Origin: GYS-P2D sp964522505
GTDB taxonomy: Bacteria > Bacteroidota > Bacteroidia > Chitinophagales > Saprospiraceae
Assembly (NCBI GenBank): GCA_964522505.1
Contig: CAZFWJ010000037.1
Span: 1 to 34,582, forward strand
Direction of reading: 5' to 3'
DNA: 34,582 nt
Part shown: positions 17,013 to 25,294 of the stretch, one piece after another
Numbering within the stretch: position 1 is the stretch's first letter
How the letters are laid out: the number at the start of each line of letters is the position of its first letter
The notes under the pieces: generated by a model
Seen by the model: the letters and a program-made list of their open reading frames with translations, nothing else
Told to the model about the DNA's origin: nothing
Database searches by the model: none
Program-made: the position numbers and the translations under genes

Positions 17013-19115
17013 TTAAGCCGGATTAAGATGTTCAAGAAACTCTTTTTCAGTCCAGATAGTCACCGTTCCTATGGCTTGTGCCTTCTTAAGCTTTGAGCCT
17101 GCTTTTTCTCCAACTACCAATATATCTAGATTCGCACTCACTGCGCTGAGGGGTTTGGCGCCAGCGACTATGGCCATCTGTTTAGCTTCATTACGAGTCA
17201 TCTCCTGTAATGATCCCGTGAATAGTATCGTCTTGTCTTTGAGTGGTGCATCATCAGCTAACTCTATAGGTTTATCTTCTTCTGTCTGCGTAATATTGAC
17301 ACCGTAGGACTCCATCCTCTTAATCATCTCGACATGCTCATAATGGCTGAAATATGCCTGGACATTCTGTGCAACAACGGGTCCAATGTCCTTAATAGCC
17401 GTGTAATTCTCCTCATCCCAGTCTACGAGATCATAGATTGATTCTATTTGTTGCGCTATCAATTGAGACGCTTTCTTGCCAAGATGATGTATGCTCAGAC
17501 TATGTAGCAATTTAGAAAGTGGATTCTTTTTAGCTTTTTCAATAGCTGCTTGTAGTTTTTGCACGGACTTTACTCCAAAGCCTTCAAGGCCTTGTATCAC
17601 ATCATAGTCCAGATTGTATACATCAGCGATATCCTTAAGCTGACCGATCTCATAAAAACGCTCGACATATGCTCTGCCAAATCCATCGATATTCATAGCA
17701 ACCTTAGACACGTGAAAAACAATTCGCTCCAGATCTTGCGCCCCACAAATGCAGGAAGGACACCGCCACGCTGCCTCGCCTTCTGCCCTCACTAATTTCA
17801 CACCAGCTGAAGCATCGATCGGGCATTGCGTTGGAAAGACAATAGGTGTTTCATCACCAGTCCGTACACTCTCAACTGCTTTCACTATATATGGTATCAC
17901 GTCACCGGCTCGCTCAATTAATACCTTGTCTCCCAGATGTAAATCCCGCTCCTTGATAAAATCTTCATTGTGTAATGAGATTGATGATACTACTACTCCA
18001 GCAACGTGTACAGGTTCTACTTTTGCTACAGGCGTGATGGATCCGATCTTGCCAACCTGATACTCCACATCCAATAGCGTTGATACCACTTGCTTGGCTT
18101 TAAACTTGAATGCTATGGCCCATCTGGGGTGATGACCAGTTGATCCACACAGCTTTTGAATTTTGGTGCTATTAACTTTTATAACAGCGCCATCAATTTC
18201 GTAAGGGTAATCATCTCTGTTTTTCTCCCATAGTTGAACCCTATTGATGACCTCATCTATACTATGGCATAGTACTTCATCAAGGTTATGGACCTTGAAG
18301 CCCATCTCCTTCAATAATACCAGTTGATCAAAGTGGTTATCGATCTGATCTAATATGCTATGACCCTCGGCTCCTTCTGCATGTCCCAATTGAAAGGCGA
18401 AAACTTCTAGTCCGCGCTCTCTGGTATCATTTGGGTTCTTCATCCTCAATCCCCCTGTAGCAGCGTTGCGAGGATTGGCAAACAGTGTTTTCCCTTCCGC
18501 CGCTCGGGTAGCATTAACTTGATCGAATGTGCTGCGGCGAATCACCGCTTCGCCACGTATTTCAGCAGTGTGAATAGATTTATTAGAAAACCTAGCTCTC
18601 AGCGGTATCGACGGCAGGGTCTTAAGATTGGTCGTTATCACCTCTCCCATCTGCCCATTGCCACGAGTCGCGCCTCTATAAAACAGATCATCACGATAAA
18701 TCATCGCTACACTACCCCCATCAAACTTTGGCTCCACACAGTATTGTATCTGTTCTTCCTGTGATAATCCTGCAAGCTTTCTAATCTGCTCATCAAATTT
18801 CTTGAGATCGTCTCCATTATAGGCATTATCAAGCGATAGCATGGAGACGATATGAGGCACCGCATCCATCTCTGGATTCAGGTCACTTGCAACACGCTGA
18901 GTCGGACTATCAGCTGTTATAAGCTCAGGATATTTGTTTTCTACGGCCTTTAGGTTGTTGACTAATTGATCATACCGGCCATCAGCAATCTCTGGCTCAT
19001 TATCAACATAATATTTCTTCTCGTGGTACCGGATCTCGTCCCTTAGCCTTTGGATTTCCTCGATACTGTAGGAGATAGTAATATGATCAGACTGAACCGT
19101 ATAGTTCTTGCTCAT
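17013..19115 (-). CDS. ligA: NAD-dependent DNA ligase LigA
   Basis: 700 residues, slightly longer than the typical 670. The N-terminal Ia domain (YHEKKYYVDNEPEIADGRYDQL) binds NAD. The adenylation motif is KFDG with Lys130 as the AMP-accepting residue. Other motifs include ATRGNGQMGE, FANPRNAATGGLR, EIDGAVIKVN and AIAFKFKA, followed by the OB fold, a zinc finger (431-457), helix-hairpin-helix repeats and a C-terminal BRCT domain (about 625-700; DKTILFTGSLQEMTR). In the zinc finger the second ligand of the CPxC pair is Asp434, and an extra Cys455 lies between the normal Cys452 and Cys457. It seals nicks in replication and repair. It follows the acyltransferase gene by 25 bp and is probably co-transcribed with it. 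Confidence 0.98.
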   Translation of the reverse strand: MSKNYTVQSDHITISYSIEEIQRLRDEIRYHEKKYYVDNEPEIADGRYDQLVNNLKAVENKYPELITADSPTQRVASDLNPEMDAVPHIVSMLSLDNAYNGDDLKKFDEQIRKLAGLSQEEQIQYCVEPKFDGGSVAMIYRDDLFYRGATRGNGQMGEVITTNLKTLPSIPLRARFSNKSIHTAEIRGEAVIRRSTFDQVNATRAAEGKTLFANPRNAATGGLRMKNPNDTRERGLEVFAFQLGHAEGAEGHSILDQIDNHFDQLVLLKEMGFKVHNLDEVLCHSIDEVINRVQLWEKNRDDYPYEIDGAVIKVNSTKIQKLCGSTGHHPRWAIAFKFKAKQVVSTLLDVEYQVGKIGSITPVAKVEPVHVAGVVVSSISLHNEDFIKERDLHLGDKVLIERAGDVIPYIVKAVESVRTGDETPIVFPTQCPIDASAGVKLVRAEGEAAWRCPSCICGAQDLERIVFHVSKVAMNIDGFGRAYVERFYEIGQLKDIADVYNLDYDVIQGLEGFGVKSVQKLQAAIEKAKKNPLSKLLHSLSIHHLGKKASQLIAQQIESIYDLVDWDEENYTAIKDIGPVVAQNVQAYFSHYEHVEMIKRMESYGVNITQTEEDKPIELADDAPLKDKTILFTGSLQEMTRNEAKQMAIVAGAKPLSAVSANLDILVVGEKAGSKLKKAQAIGTVTIWTEKEFLEHLNPA

Positions 19116-19140
19116 GTCGCTTCTTTAGATGTTTTGGCTA

Positions 19141-19686
19141 CTATATAAAACTGTATTCTCTGATACAGCCAGGCACACCCCGAAAAATATCCTCTATTTC
19201 CGCAATCTCTTTTTCTGCATTGCCGGCGGTATAATAGGTATCGTGAATCTCAATTTTCTTTTGCTCAAAATCGAATGAAATAGGGATAATTGGAATTTTC
19301 GCGCCATCAGCTATATAGTAGAATCCGGTCCTGAACTTTTTTACTCTTTTACGGGTCCCCTCAGGCGTAATTAATGTGGTCCGTTTATCAGCCTGCTTGT
19401 AATCTGCGATGACACTCTCCACGAAATTAGTATTGCCACTACGATCTATAGGAATCGCATTAGTTAGGGGTAATATATACTTAAGTATTCCCTTAAACAT
19501 ATCCTTCTTCACATAGTACTGCGCATCCATCTTAAGCCAGAACTTAACCAAAAGGCCAACTGGTACATCCCAAGAAGATGTATGGGGTGCTACAATTATT
19601 ATCTTCTTAGGGATCTCATGTGGATACGTACCCACAACTTTCCACCCGATTAGATGGTATATCCATTTGCAGATTAAACTAAACAT
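19141..19686 (-). CDS. PlsC-like 1-acyl-glycerol-phosphate acyltransferase family protein
   Basis: 181 residues, shorter than typical PlsC (about 240). The acyltransferase signature HX4D is HTSSWD (His35, Asp40), followed by a DRSG block (81-84) in the substrate-binding region and EGTR (109-112). An N-terminal hydrophobic stretch (ICKWIYHLIGWKVVG) may touch the membrane. The family transfers an acyl group to a lysophosphatidate or similar acceptor; short members like this often have uncertain acceptors. It is the first gene of a likely two-gene unit with ligA, driven by a -7 box 30 nt upstream. Confidence 0.88.
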   Translation of the reverse strand: MFSLICKWIYHLIGWKVVGTYPHEIPKKIIIVAPHTSSWDVPVGLLVKFWLKMDAQYYVKKDMFKGILKYILPLTNAIPIDRSGNTNFVESVIADYKQADKRTTLITPEGTRKRVKKFRTGFYYIADGAKIPIIPISFDFEQKKIEIHDTYYTAGNAEKEIAEIEDIFRGVPGCIREYSFI

Positions 19687-19715
19687 GTCAAATTCTGAGT
19701 AATTAGTACTGTAGG

Positions 19716-19723
19716 CAAAAATA
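19716..19723 (-). promoter_or_regulatory. Bacteroidota -7 box for the plsC-like/ligA unit
   Basis: TATTTTTG on the minus strand is a perfect TAnnTTTG, 30 nt before the start at 19686. No clear -33 TTTG was seen at the usual spacing. It sits in the divergent gap opposite the ECF sigma operon. Confidence 0.5.
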
Positions 19724-19830
19724 GAATTAAACCTTTTAGGCTGTGAGCCATCTAATTGACGAATAGGTTTGACTAACTTATCGATTATATAAAAGCGATT
19801 GGCACGGAAGCAGAGGATAACATAAAAGCC

Positions 19831-20358
19831 TTGCTGAGCAAGGAATCTACTCGAGAGCAGGGATTCAAATTGTTAGTCGACACCTTTAGTGAGCGGCTGT
19901 ATGGATTGATATATAATATGGTCAAGACACACAGTCGATGTGACGATATCCTCCAAGAGTCATTTATTAAGGTTTTTAAGAACCTCGATAAATACCGAGG
20001 AGACTCTAAACTATATACTTGGATATATCGCATCACAGTAAATGAGACACTGCGAGATCTCAAAAAAAATAGGATTCAGCCTATGAGCCCTGATGATGTT
20101 GCCAACAAGCTGAGTCCTGTAAGAGCTGAGTCTGAACTCAGCCCTGAACAGATAGAACAGACACTATCGATGGCTATGGAGACATTACCTCCTAAACAAC
20201 GAATGGTGTTTAACCTCAGATATTATGAGGAAATGAAATATGGAGATATGTCTGCAGTGCTTGATACAAGTGAAGGAGCATTGAAAGCAGCATATCACCA
20301 TGCGGTGAAAAAAATTGAAAACTACATATCAGCATATGGAGTACAAGAACAAACATGA
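19831..20358 (+). CDS. ECF-type RNA polymerase sigma factor, non-ATG start
   Basis: At least 175 residues. Region 2 is clear (FSERLYGLIYNMVKTHSRCDDILQESFIKVFKNLDKYRG, then LYTWIYRITVNETLRDLKK) and region 4 follows (METLPPKQRMVFNLRYYEEMKYGDMSAVL, then GALKAAYHHAVKKI). There is no region 3, as in ECF factors. No in-frame ATG exists at the N-terminus: the listed start is TTG at 19831, while the frame is open back to 19777 and the residues before the TTG (IGTEAEDNIKA, from ATT at 19798) look like the usual extra N-terminal turn of such proteins. The start is therefore unresolved between TTG 19831 and ATT 19798. The stop overlaps the next gene by 23 bp, so the two are translationally linked. Confidence 0.93.
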   Translation: MLSKESTREQGFKLLVDTFSERLYGLIYNMVKTHSRCDDILQESFIKVFKNLDKYRGDSKLYTWIYRITVNETLRDLKKNRIQPMSPDDVANKLSPVRAESELSPEQIEQTLSMAMETLPPKQRMVFNLRYYEEMKYGDMSAVLDTSEGALKAAYHHAVKKIENYISAYGVQEQT

Positions 20359-20797
20359 TCACATAGCAAAAGAACTGAGAGAATTAGATGCTCGGTTCTT
20401 GTTGAAGCTGCAAGATCACAAGAATCTTAAAAAACCTTCCCCAAACTATGCCAGCGATTTATATAATAGCATAGGTATTAATAAGCAAGCAGCAGCGATC
20501 GTGCCACTATGGCGACGCCCTAGAGTGTGGGTTATTGCCGCCAGCTTATTATTAGTGATTAGTAGCATATATCTGATTGGAAGTAATGATGAGCTCACCA
20601 TAGATCAGATTGGCCAGGCTGATGTATATGCATATATTATAGACGCAGAGGACATCTACATTGACGACCTATTATATAGTAGTGTTATAACTGAGGAGAT
20701 TACTGATACGGGGCTTGAGATTCTCGACCAATCTATACTAGATTATCTAGATGATCATATTGACGACATTGACCTAACAGAACTAAATTCATACTAA
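20336..20797 (+). CDS. Single-pass membrane protein, candidate anti-sigma factor
   Basis: 153 residues from the ATG at 20336, which overlaps the sigma gene by 23 bp in another frame; an in-frame ATG at 20315 is possible but less likely. The N-terminal about 65 residues are cytoplasmic in style (HIAKELRELDARFL). One membrane helix follows (VWVIAASLLLVISSIYLIG), and the outer part is very acidic (DAEDIYIDDLLYSS, DYLDDHIDDIDLTEL). The layout cytoplasmic domain-helix-periplasmic tail, directly after an ECF sigma gene, fits an anti-sigma factor. No zinc anti-sigma motif (HxxxCxxC) or FecR domain is visible, so the role rests on position and topology. Confidence 0.75.
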   Translation: MEYKNKHDHIAKELRELDARFLLKLQDHKNLKKPSPNYASDLYNSIGINKQAAAIVPLWRRPRVWVIAASLLLVISSIYLIGSNDELTIDQIGQADVYAYIIDAEDIYIDDLLYSSVITEEITDTGLEILDQSILDYLDDHIDDIDLTELNSY

Positions 20798-20798
20798 G

Positions 20799-21212
20799 AT
20801 GATGAAGCAACTTATAATAATAGTATTTCTCGTTGCACTTTCGACAAGTGCCACAGCACAAAAGGATCGTAAGAAAATCGAATCACTTAGAATAGCTCAT
20901 ATATCTAACGCATTAGATCTGTCAAGCGAAGACAGTCAGAGCTTTTGGCCCATATTCAATACTTATGATGCTTCTAAGCATAATCTACGTGACAAGAAGC
21001 GTGCACTCGTACGGCAACCTAAAGAAGGAGTCAATGTAATTGATGAGCTCATCAGAATCGAAGAAGCTCAATATCTCTTATTCAAACAGTATATGACTGA
21101 CTTGAGAGATGTGTTGTCAGATGACCAGATACTATTGCTCTTGAGTGCAGAGAAGAAATTTAAGCAGCGATTGATCAAAAGATTGCATTCAGAGCGAGCT
21201 GGAGAGAATTGA
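20799..21212 (+). CDS. Small periplasmic helical protein (sensor of ECF-type sigma, Spy/LTXXQ-like)
   Basis: 137 residues with a signal peptide (MKQLIIIVFLVALSTSATA). The mature part is helical and rich in charged residues (DLSSEDSQSFWPIFNTYDASKHNLRDKKRAL and SDDQILLLLSAEKKFKQRLIKRL), resembling the Spy/CpxP-like proteins that Bacteroidota genomes often name 'sensor of ECF-type sigma factor'. It starts 1 bp after the anti-sigma candidate, so the three genes form one operon. By analogy it may sense envelope stress or bind misfolded proteins. That function is inferred, not shown. Confidence 0.8.
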   Translation: MMKQLIIIVFLVALSTSATAQKDRKKIESLRIAHISNALDLSSEDSQSFWPIFNTYDASKHNLRDKKRALVRQPKEGVNVIDELIRIEEAQYLLFKQYMTDLRDVLSDDQILLLLSAEKKFKQRLIKRLHSERAGEN

Positions 21213-21393
21213 TCTATTACATCCATTTCTTATAATCATTATATATTTCTGAATGACTATTAGGGCATTAAGAAAACCATCGCTATATATTCATAAATTA
21301 GCAATATATAACATTCTGTATATCTGTAACATGTGATATAATTTAATACGTCAATTCTTTTTTGATTTGTGGAAAAAAACTTTGTTAGAAAAT

Positions 21394-21422
21394 TTTGAGA
21401 CTTCGCTATTTAGTTATCTTCG
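21394..21422 (+). promoter_or_regulatory. Promoter candidate for the TPR gene
   Basis: TTTG (21394-21397), 17 nt, then TATCTTCG (21415-21422), which matches TAnnTTTG at 7 of 8 positions. Spacing is slightly short of the usual 19-21. It lies 34 nt before the ATG at 21457. The rest of the 21213-21456 gap is AT-rich, with an AT-only 8-bp inverted repeat (21284-21291 and 21303-21310). Confidence 0.45.
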
Positions 21423-21456
21423 CCATGGATATAATCCCTGACATAGTTAATAAAGA

Positions 21457-22866
21457 ATGGATAGTAGAATCAAACTGTCTCATAGTATTTTGGGTCTTAT
21501 AGCGGAGTATGAACACTCTCTTGAAGACGGCAAGCGACTATATCTCGATGATAAGGAATACCTCCACATCATATCATATTACCAAGAAGAATTAGATCTT
21601 GACAGTGCCATTAGCGCTGCGGACCATGCCATAAAGCAATACAGCTATAGATCTGATTTTAGGACACTTAGGATCAAACTATTGATTAATAAGGGTCTGT
21701 TGGATCATGCATTGGATGCAATAGGAATGGCGGAGATCGTCTCTCCTAATGAGGTTGATTTAAAGTTATTGAAGATTAACGTTTATATCCTTCAAAAAAG
21801 ATATGATCAGGCAAGTAGTCTAATCGAAGACCTCAAGAAGAATTGTAATCCAAGTGATTTACAAGATGTATATGTAGCCGAAGCATACTATTGTGAGAGC
21901 CTACAGGAATATTACCAAATGTTTCAGATCTTGAAAAAGGCTTTAATCTTAAATCCTAATAATGAAGAGGCTCTTATTCTTATGAATGAGAGTGTCAATC
22001 AAAGCAAAAACTTTGAGGAGAGTATCCTTTTACATAAGGTCATAGTGGATAATCATCCATATAATCATCTGGCTTGGTACAACCTAGCTAGTGCTTATGC
22101 TTGTGTGGGAGAATACGCCAAGGCTATAGAAGCTTCAGAATATAGCTTTATTATTAATCCAGGATTTCAGCAGGGTTACTATGATTGCGCCGAATACTTA
22201 GTAGAGAAAAATCACCACGCTAGAGCATTAGAGATTTATCAAGAGGCACTAGCTGTGTTCGGTCCAGAGATCGACCTACTAATGAACATCGCTAATTGCG
22301 AGTACATATTGCTATTAGTTGATCAAGCAAAAAGAACACTTTTTGAGGTACTCGAAATAGATAACTACAGTGACGAAGCTCTATATCTATTGGCTAAGTG
22401 CTATATCAAAAATCAGGATTACAACAGTGCGGTTAAAATATTGAGAAAAGCGATCTCAATAGAAAATGGTATCGAAGAATACTTTGATGCACTAGGCAGA
22501 GCTTATCATAAACTTAATGATGTAGACAGAGCGAGCTATTATTATAATAGAGCTGCAGAGCAAGGCTTAGAGGTTTCTAAGTATTGGGAAAATTACATAC
22601 TCTTCCTCATGGAGCAAGAGAAATATGATGAGGCAGAAAAAATCATAAAGCGTGCAGATCGATATACATTTAGCTATCGACTGCAGTATTTAAATGCATC
22701 ATGTCAGATACTTCTCGGCAATGAGCAGTTGGGCATGGAGCTATTAAAAGATGCCCTAACTGAAGATTTCGAAGAGCATCATGTCCTATTTGACCTGCCA
22801 GCTATGATCATTGAAAATCCAATTATCCTATCAATGATCAACTACTACGAAAAAGAAAGTATCTAA
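21457..22866 (+). CDS. Tetratricopeptide repeat (TPR) protein
   Basis: 469 residues with no signal peptide or membrane segment, so probably cytoplasmic. It is built of helical repeats with TPR spacing: ILKKALILNPNNEEALILM, LAWYNLASAYACVGEYAKAIEASEYSFIINPGFQQGYY, YDCAEYLVEKNHHARALEIYQEALAVFG, LYLLAKCYIKNQDYNSAVKILRKAISIENGIEEYFDALGRAYHKLNDVDRASYYYNRA and EQEKYDEAEKIIKRA. TPR proteins are protein-binding scaffolds. No catalytic domain is fused, so partner and process are unknown. It stands alone between its own promoter candidate and a strong terminator. Confidence 0.92.
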   Translation: MDSRIKLSHSILGLIAEYEHSLEDGKRLYLDDKEYLHIISYYQEELDLDSAISAADHAIKQYSYRSDFRTLRIKLLINKGLLDHALDAIGMAEIVSPNEVDLKLLKINVYILQKRYDQASSLIEDLKKNCNPSDLQDVYVAEAYYCESLQEYYQMFQILKKALILNPNNEEALILMNESVNQSKNFEESILLHKVIVDNHPYNHLAWYNLASAYACVGEYAKAIEASEYSFIINPGFQQGYYDCAEYLVEKNHHARALEIYQEALAVFGPEIDLLMNIANCEYILLLVDQAKRTLFEVLEIDNYSDEALYLLAKCYIKNQDYNSAVKILRKAISIENGIEEYFDALGRAYHKLNDVDRASYYYNRAAEQGLEVSKYWENYILFLMEQEKYDEAEKIIKRADRYTFSYRLQYLNASCQILLGNEQLGMELLKDALTEDFEEHHVLFDLPAMIIENPIILSMINYYEKESI

Positions 22867-22899
22867 GAATTATACTCAATTCAATAACCAGAACTGAGA

Positions 22900-22929
22900 G
22901 GCTGCTTTATTAAAAGCAGCCTTTTTTTT
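22900..22929 (+). terminator. Rho-independent terminator of the TPR gene
   Basis: A perfect 9-bp stem GGCTGCTTT (22900-22908) / AAAGCAGCC (22913-22921) with loop ATTA is followed by eight T (22922-22929). It starts 34 bp after the TPR stop. On the minus strand the stem is not followed by a T-run, so it serves the plus strand only. Confidence 0.93.
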
Positions 22930-22965
22930 GTACCCGATAAATTGTCAAATTACTTTATATTATAC

Positions 22966-23712
22966 TCACTTGACAAGCGGGAGTGCCGCAAGTGCAGCGC
23001 CAACAATACCAGCATTATTCTGCATAGAAGCAATGTGTACTTTATCCTTGAGCTCGATGTAATTGAGAAATTTCTCATGCTTCTTACTCACTCCTCCCCC
23101 AAGAAGTATACGATCCGGATTTAAGAGCTTATCAACATGATTGATATAATCATTGAGTCTTTCGCCCCATTCATCCCAATCAAGATCAAGACGTTTACGG
23201 GCACCATTAGAAGCATATTTTTCCCAAACAGCTTCCTTATGTGTCAGGTGACCTAACTCCGTATTAGGAACAAGCTTGCCGTCCAAGAACAGACCGGATC
23301 CTATGCCAGTGCCAAGAGTCAACATCAGTGTTGTTCCTCTCTTATGCGCTGGATCCCCGTAGGTTACCTCGGCCAGTCCTGCAGCATCAGCATCATTGAT
23401 ATACGCACCATCATTGCCAACATACTCAAGGAAAAAATCCCTGAGGTTTACCCCCAACCACGACTTATCAATGTTAGAAGCAGAATGAATAACATTCTGC
23501 TTAACAATAGAGGGAAATCCACATCCGATAACCTTGCCCTCCCAGTCAAAATCTACCATTAGTTGATTGAGGACCGAAGCCACAGACTTTAATGTCGATG
23601 GCTGTGGTGTAGCATACTTAATCTTCTCCTTAGTGAACTCTCCAGTTTCTAAATCTACCAGTGCCCCCTTAATACCAGTGCCACCAATATCTAGACCCAA
23701 TATCTCCGCCAT
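22966..23712 (-). CDS. ppgK: ROK-family kinase, polyphosphate glucokinase-like
   Basis: 248 residues, the length of polyphosphate-glucose phosphotransferases. The N-terminal phosphate loop is LGLDIGGTGIKGALVD. A PpgK-like block follows (ATPQPSTLKSV, CGFPSIV, SNIDKSWLGV, with NDADAAGLAEV as the sugar/catalytic region), then TLGTGIGSGLFLDGKLVPNTELGHL. It would phosphorylate glucose to glucose-6-phosphate using polyphosphate and/or ATP; which donor it prefers cannot be read from the sequence. It is the last gene of a tight minus-strand run, 22 bp after the PKD-cyclophilin gene. Glucose from the laminarinase PUL would be a plausible substrate; that link is inference. Confidence 0.85.
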   Translation of the reverse strand: MAEILGLDIGGTGIKGALVDLETGEFTKEKIKYATPQPSTLKSVASVLNQLMVDFDWEGKVIGCGFPSIVKQNVIHSASNIDKSWLGVNLRDFFLEYVGNDGAYINDADAAGLAEVTYGDPAHKRGTTLMLTLGTGIGSGLFLDGKLVPNTELGHLTHKEAVWEKYASNGARKRLDLDWDEWGERLNDYINHVDKLLNPDRILLGGGVSKKHEKFLNYIELKDKVHIASMQNNAGIVGAALAALPLVK

Positions 23713-23734
23713 ACCTTTTTTATGATTATAGCAA

Positions 23735-24622
23735 TTATTTGATAACAGTAACCTTCATTGATACGTCAGTCCGTGGTCTGTCTCCTCGAAGAGTAGGTGT
23801 AGATGCAATGGCATCTATGACCTCGATTCCCTCTATAACCTGACCAAACACAGTATACTGTTGATCTAAAAATGGAGTTCCACCATCTCTCAAATAAAGA
23901 TTCTTGACCCCTTCAGGATATTTTATTTCATATCTCTGTTCATTCTGGGTTAGCTGAGATTCAGTTACACCTTTTCCATCTACGATATAAAATTGAGAGC
24001 CACTTGATTTTTTTTCTGGATTAATTGCATCTCCTTGACGAGCAGCTGCAAGAGCTCCTTTTATATGAGCAATATTAGGTCTGATCTCAGCATCAAGCGT
24101 ATATCCAGGACCTCCAGTTCCAAGTGATTGACTTGGCGCCGCTCCACGACTCTCTGGGTCACCTCCTTGAAGCATGAATCCATTAATAACCCTATGGAAT
24201 AAGAGACCATCATAATAGCCTGATTCAGCCAGCTTAATAAAATTGTCTCTATGTACAGGGGTCTCATCAAATAACTGTACCATCATATTACCGAACTCTG
24301 TCTCAATGAGTACTAAGCACTTCTCTGGCGCGACTACTGATACGCTTCTTGTGAACTCTTTGACCTTCGTTCCTTTCAATCCCTTAAGGGTAACGTCATA
24401 GCTTCCAGATAACAAATATCTCTGACTCGTCACACTATCAGATTGCAACTGATCATCTCCAAAATCCCACCAATAGGTATCATAACCTTCAGACTTATTT
24501 ATAAAGGTATAGCTCGTCGGTGCGGTGTTATCTGCTGGCGCTTGTATAATGAAATCTAAGGTCTTCTTAGAGCAAGAAGTCATTAATATCATCGCAACAC
24601 ATCCTACAAGTAATTTTCTCAT
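23735..24622 (-). CDS. Peptidyl-prolyl isomerase (cyclophilin) lipoprotein with PKD domain
   Basis: 295 residues from the ATG at 24622, which begins the signal MRKLLVGCVAMILMTSC (Cys17); an ATG three codons earlier (24631) is also possible. Residues about 27-97 look like a PKD fold (YTFINKSEGYDTYWWDFGDD, SGSYDVTLKGLKG). The rest is a cyclophilin: FGNMMVQLFDETPVHRDNF, then LLFHRVINGFMLQGGDP with Arg144, Phe149 and Gln152 of the active site, and YTVFGQVIEG. An insertion between SSGSQFYI and the final strand is shared with the neighbouring paralogue. It probably speeds proline isomerisation in envelope proteins. It begins 13 bp after its paralogue's stop. Confidence 0.93.
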   Translation of the reverse strand: MRKLLVGCVAMILMTSCSKKTLDFIIQAPADNTAPTSYTFINKSEGYDTYWWDFGDDQLQSDSVTSQRYLLSGSYDVTLKGLKGTKVKEFTRSVSVVAPEKCLVLIETEFGNMMVQLFDETPVHRDNFIKLAESGYYDGLLFHRVINGFMLQGGDPESRGAAPSQSLGTGGPGYTLDAEIRPNIAHIKGALAAARQGDAINPEKKSSGSQFYIVDGKGVTESQLTQNEQRYEIKYPEGVKNLYLRDGGTPFLDQQYTVFGQVIEGIEVIDAIASTPTLRGDRPRTDVSMKVTVIK

Positions 24623-24635
24623 TTCTATCATTAGT

Positions 24636-25289
24636 TTAGTTCAACATTTTAACCGTCATTTTCACATCAGAAACAGGTCTGTCAGCGCCATCCCGCTGTA
24701 CCTCTGCAATCTTGTCAATTACCTCAAAACCATCAACCACCTGACCAAATACAGTATATTCCGCATCTAGATCTGGTCTTCCTCCAACACTTATATATTT
24801 CTCTCTCTGAGCTTCATTGTACTCTATTCCTTTTCTCTGTTCCCACTGAGCAAGAGATTCCTGTGTCTGCTGTTGGCCCTGAATAATGTAGAATTGAGAT
24901 CCACTTGATCTTTTCTCGGGATTAGAAGCTCCTCCAGTACGAGCTGCTGCGAGTGTACCTCTAAAATGAGGTGCTCCGATCTCCGCTTCTATCGTATACC
25001 CTGGACCACCACTTCCTAATCGCTGTCCCTGCGCTGCATTCTTACTATTAGGGTCCCCGCCCTGAATCATAAAGGTGGGTATGACTCTGTGAAACAGTAA
25101 GTCATCGTAATAGCCATCCTTCACATGTTTTATGAAATTAGCCTTGTGTATCGGCGTGCTATTGTATAGCTCTACAGTCATGTTACCAAATTCAGTTTTG
25201 ACAACTACCTTTTTTACTGAATCCCCACCACAACTGCCTAGCGCCACCGTTATTAGAGCAAGCAACCCGTATTTAAGTAATCCTTTCAT
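24636..25289 (-). CDS. Peptidyl-prolyl isomerase (cyclophilin) lipoprotein
   Basis: 217 residues. The signal segment ends in ALGSC (Cys20). The cyclophilin fold starts at FGNMTVELYNSTPIHKANF. The active-site block LLFHRVIPTFMIQGGDP keeps Arg68, Phe73 and Gln76, and the domain ends with YTVFGQVVDGFEVID. A loop with QQQTQESLAQWEQRKG is inserted before the last strands, as in the next gene. The two proteins are clear tandem paralogues; this copy lacks the PKD domain. It starts 5 bp after the small upstream gene's stop, inside a compact operon. Confidence 0.93.
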   Translation of the reverse strand: MKGLLKYGLLALITVALGSCGGDSVKKVVVKTEFGNMTVELYNSTPIHKANFIKHVKDGYYDDLLFHRVIPTFMIQGGDPNSKNAAQGQRLGSGGPGYTIEAEIGAPHFRGTLAAARTGGASNPEKRSSGSQFYIIQGQQQTQESLAQWEQRKGIEYNEAQREKYISVGGRPDLDAEYTVFGQVVDGFEVIDKIAEVQRDGADRPVSDVKMTVKMLN

Positions 25290-25294
25290 TATGT

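Noticed and set aside
19831..20797. FecI/FecR-type regulator for the SusC transporter
   Set aside because: The membrane protein has no FecR domain and this SusC has no STN signalling domain.
21425..21502. 25-codon ORF overlapping the TPR gene start
   Set aside because: No ribosome site, and the predicted transcription start lies at or after its ATG.
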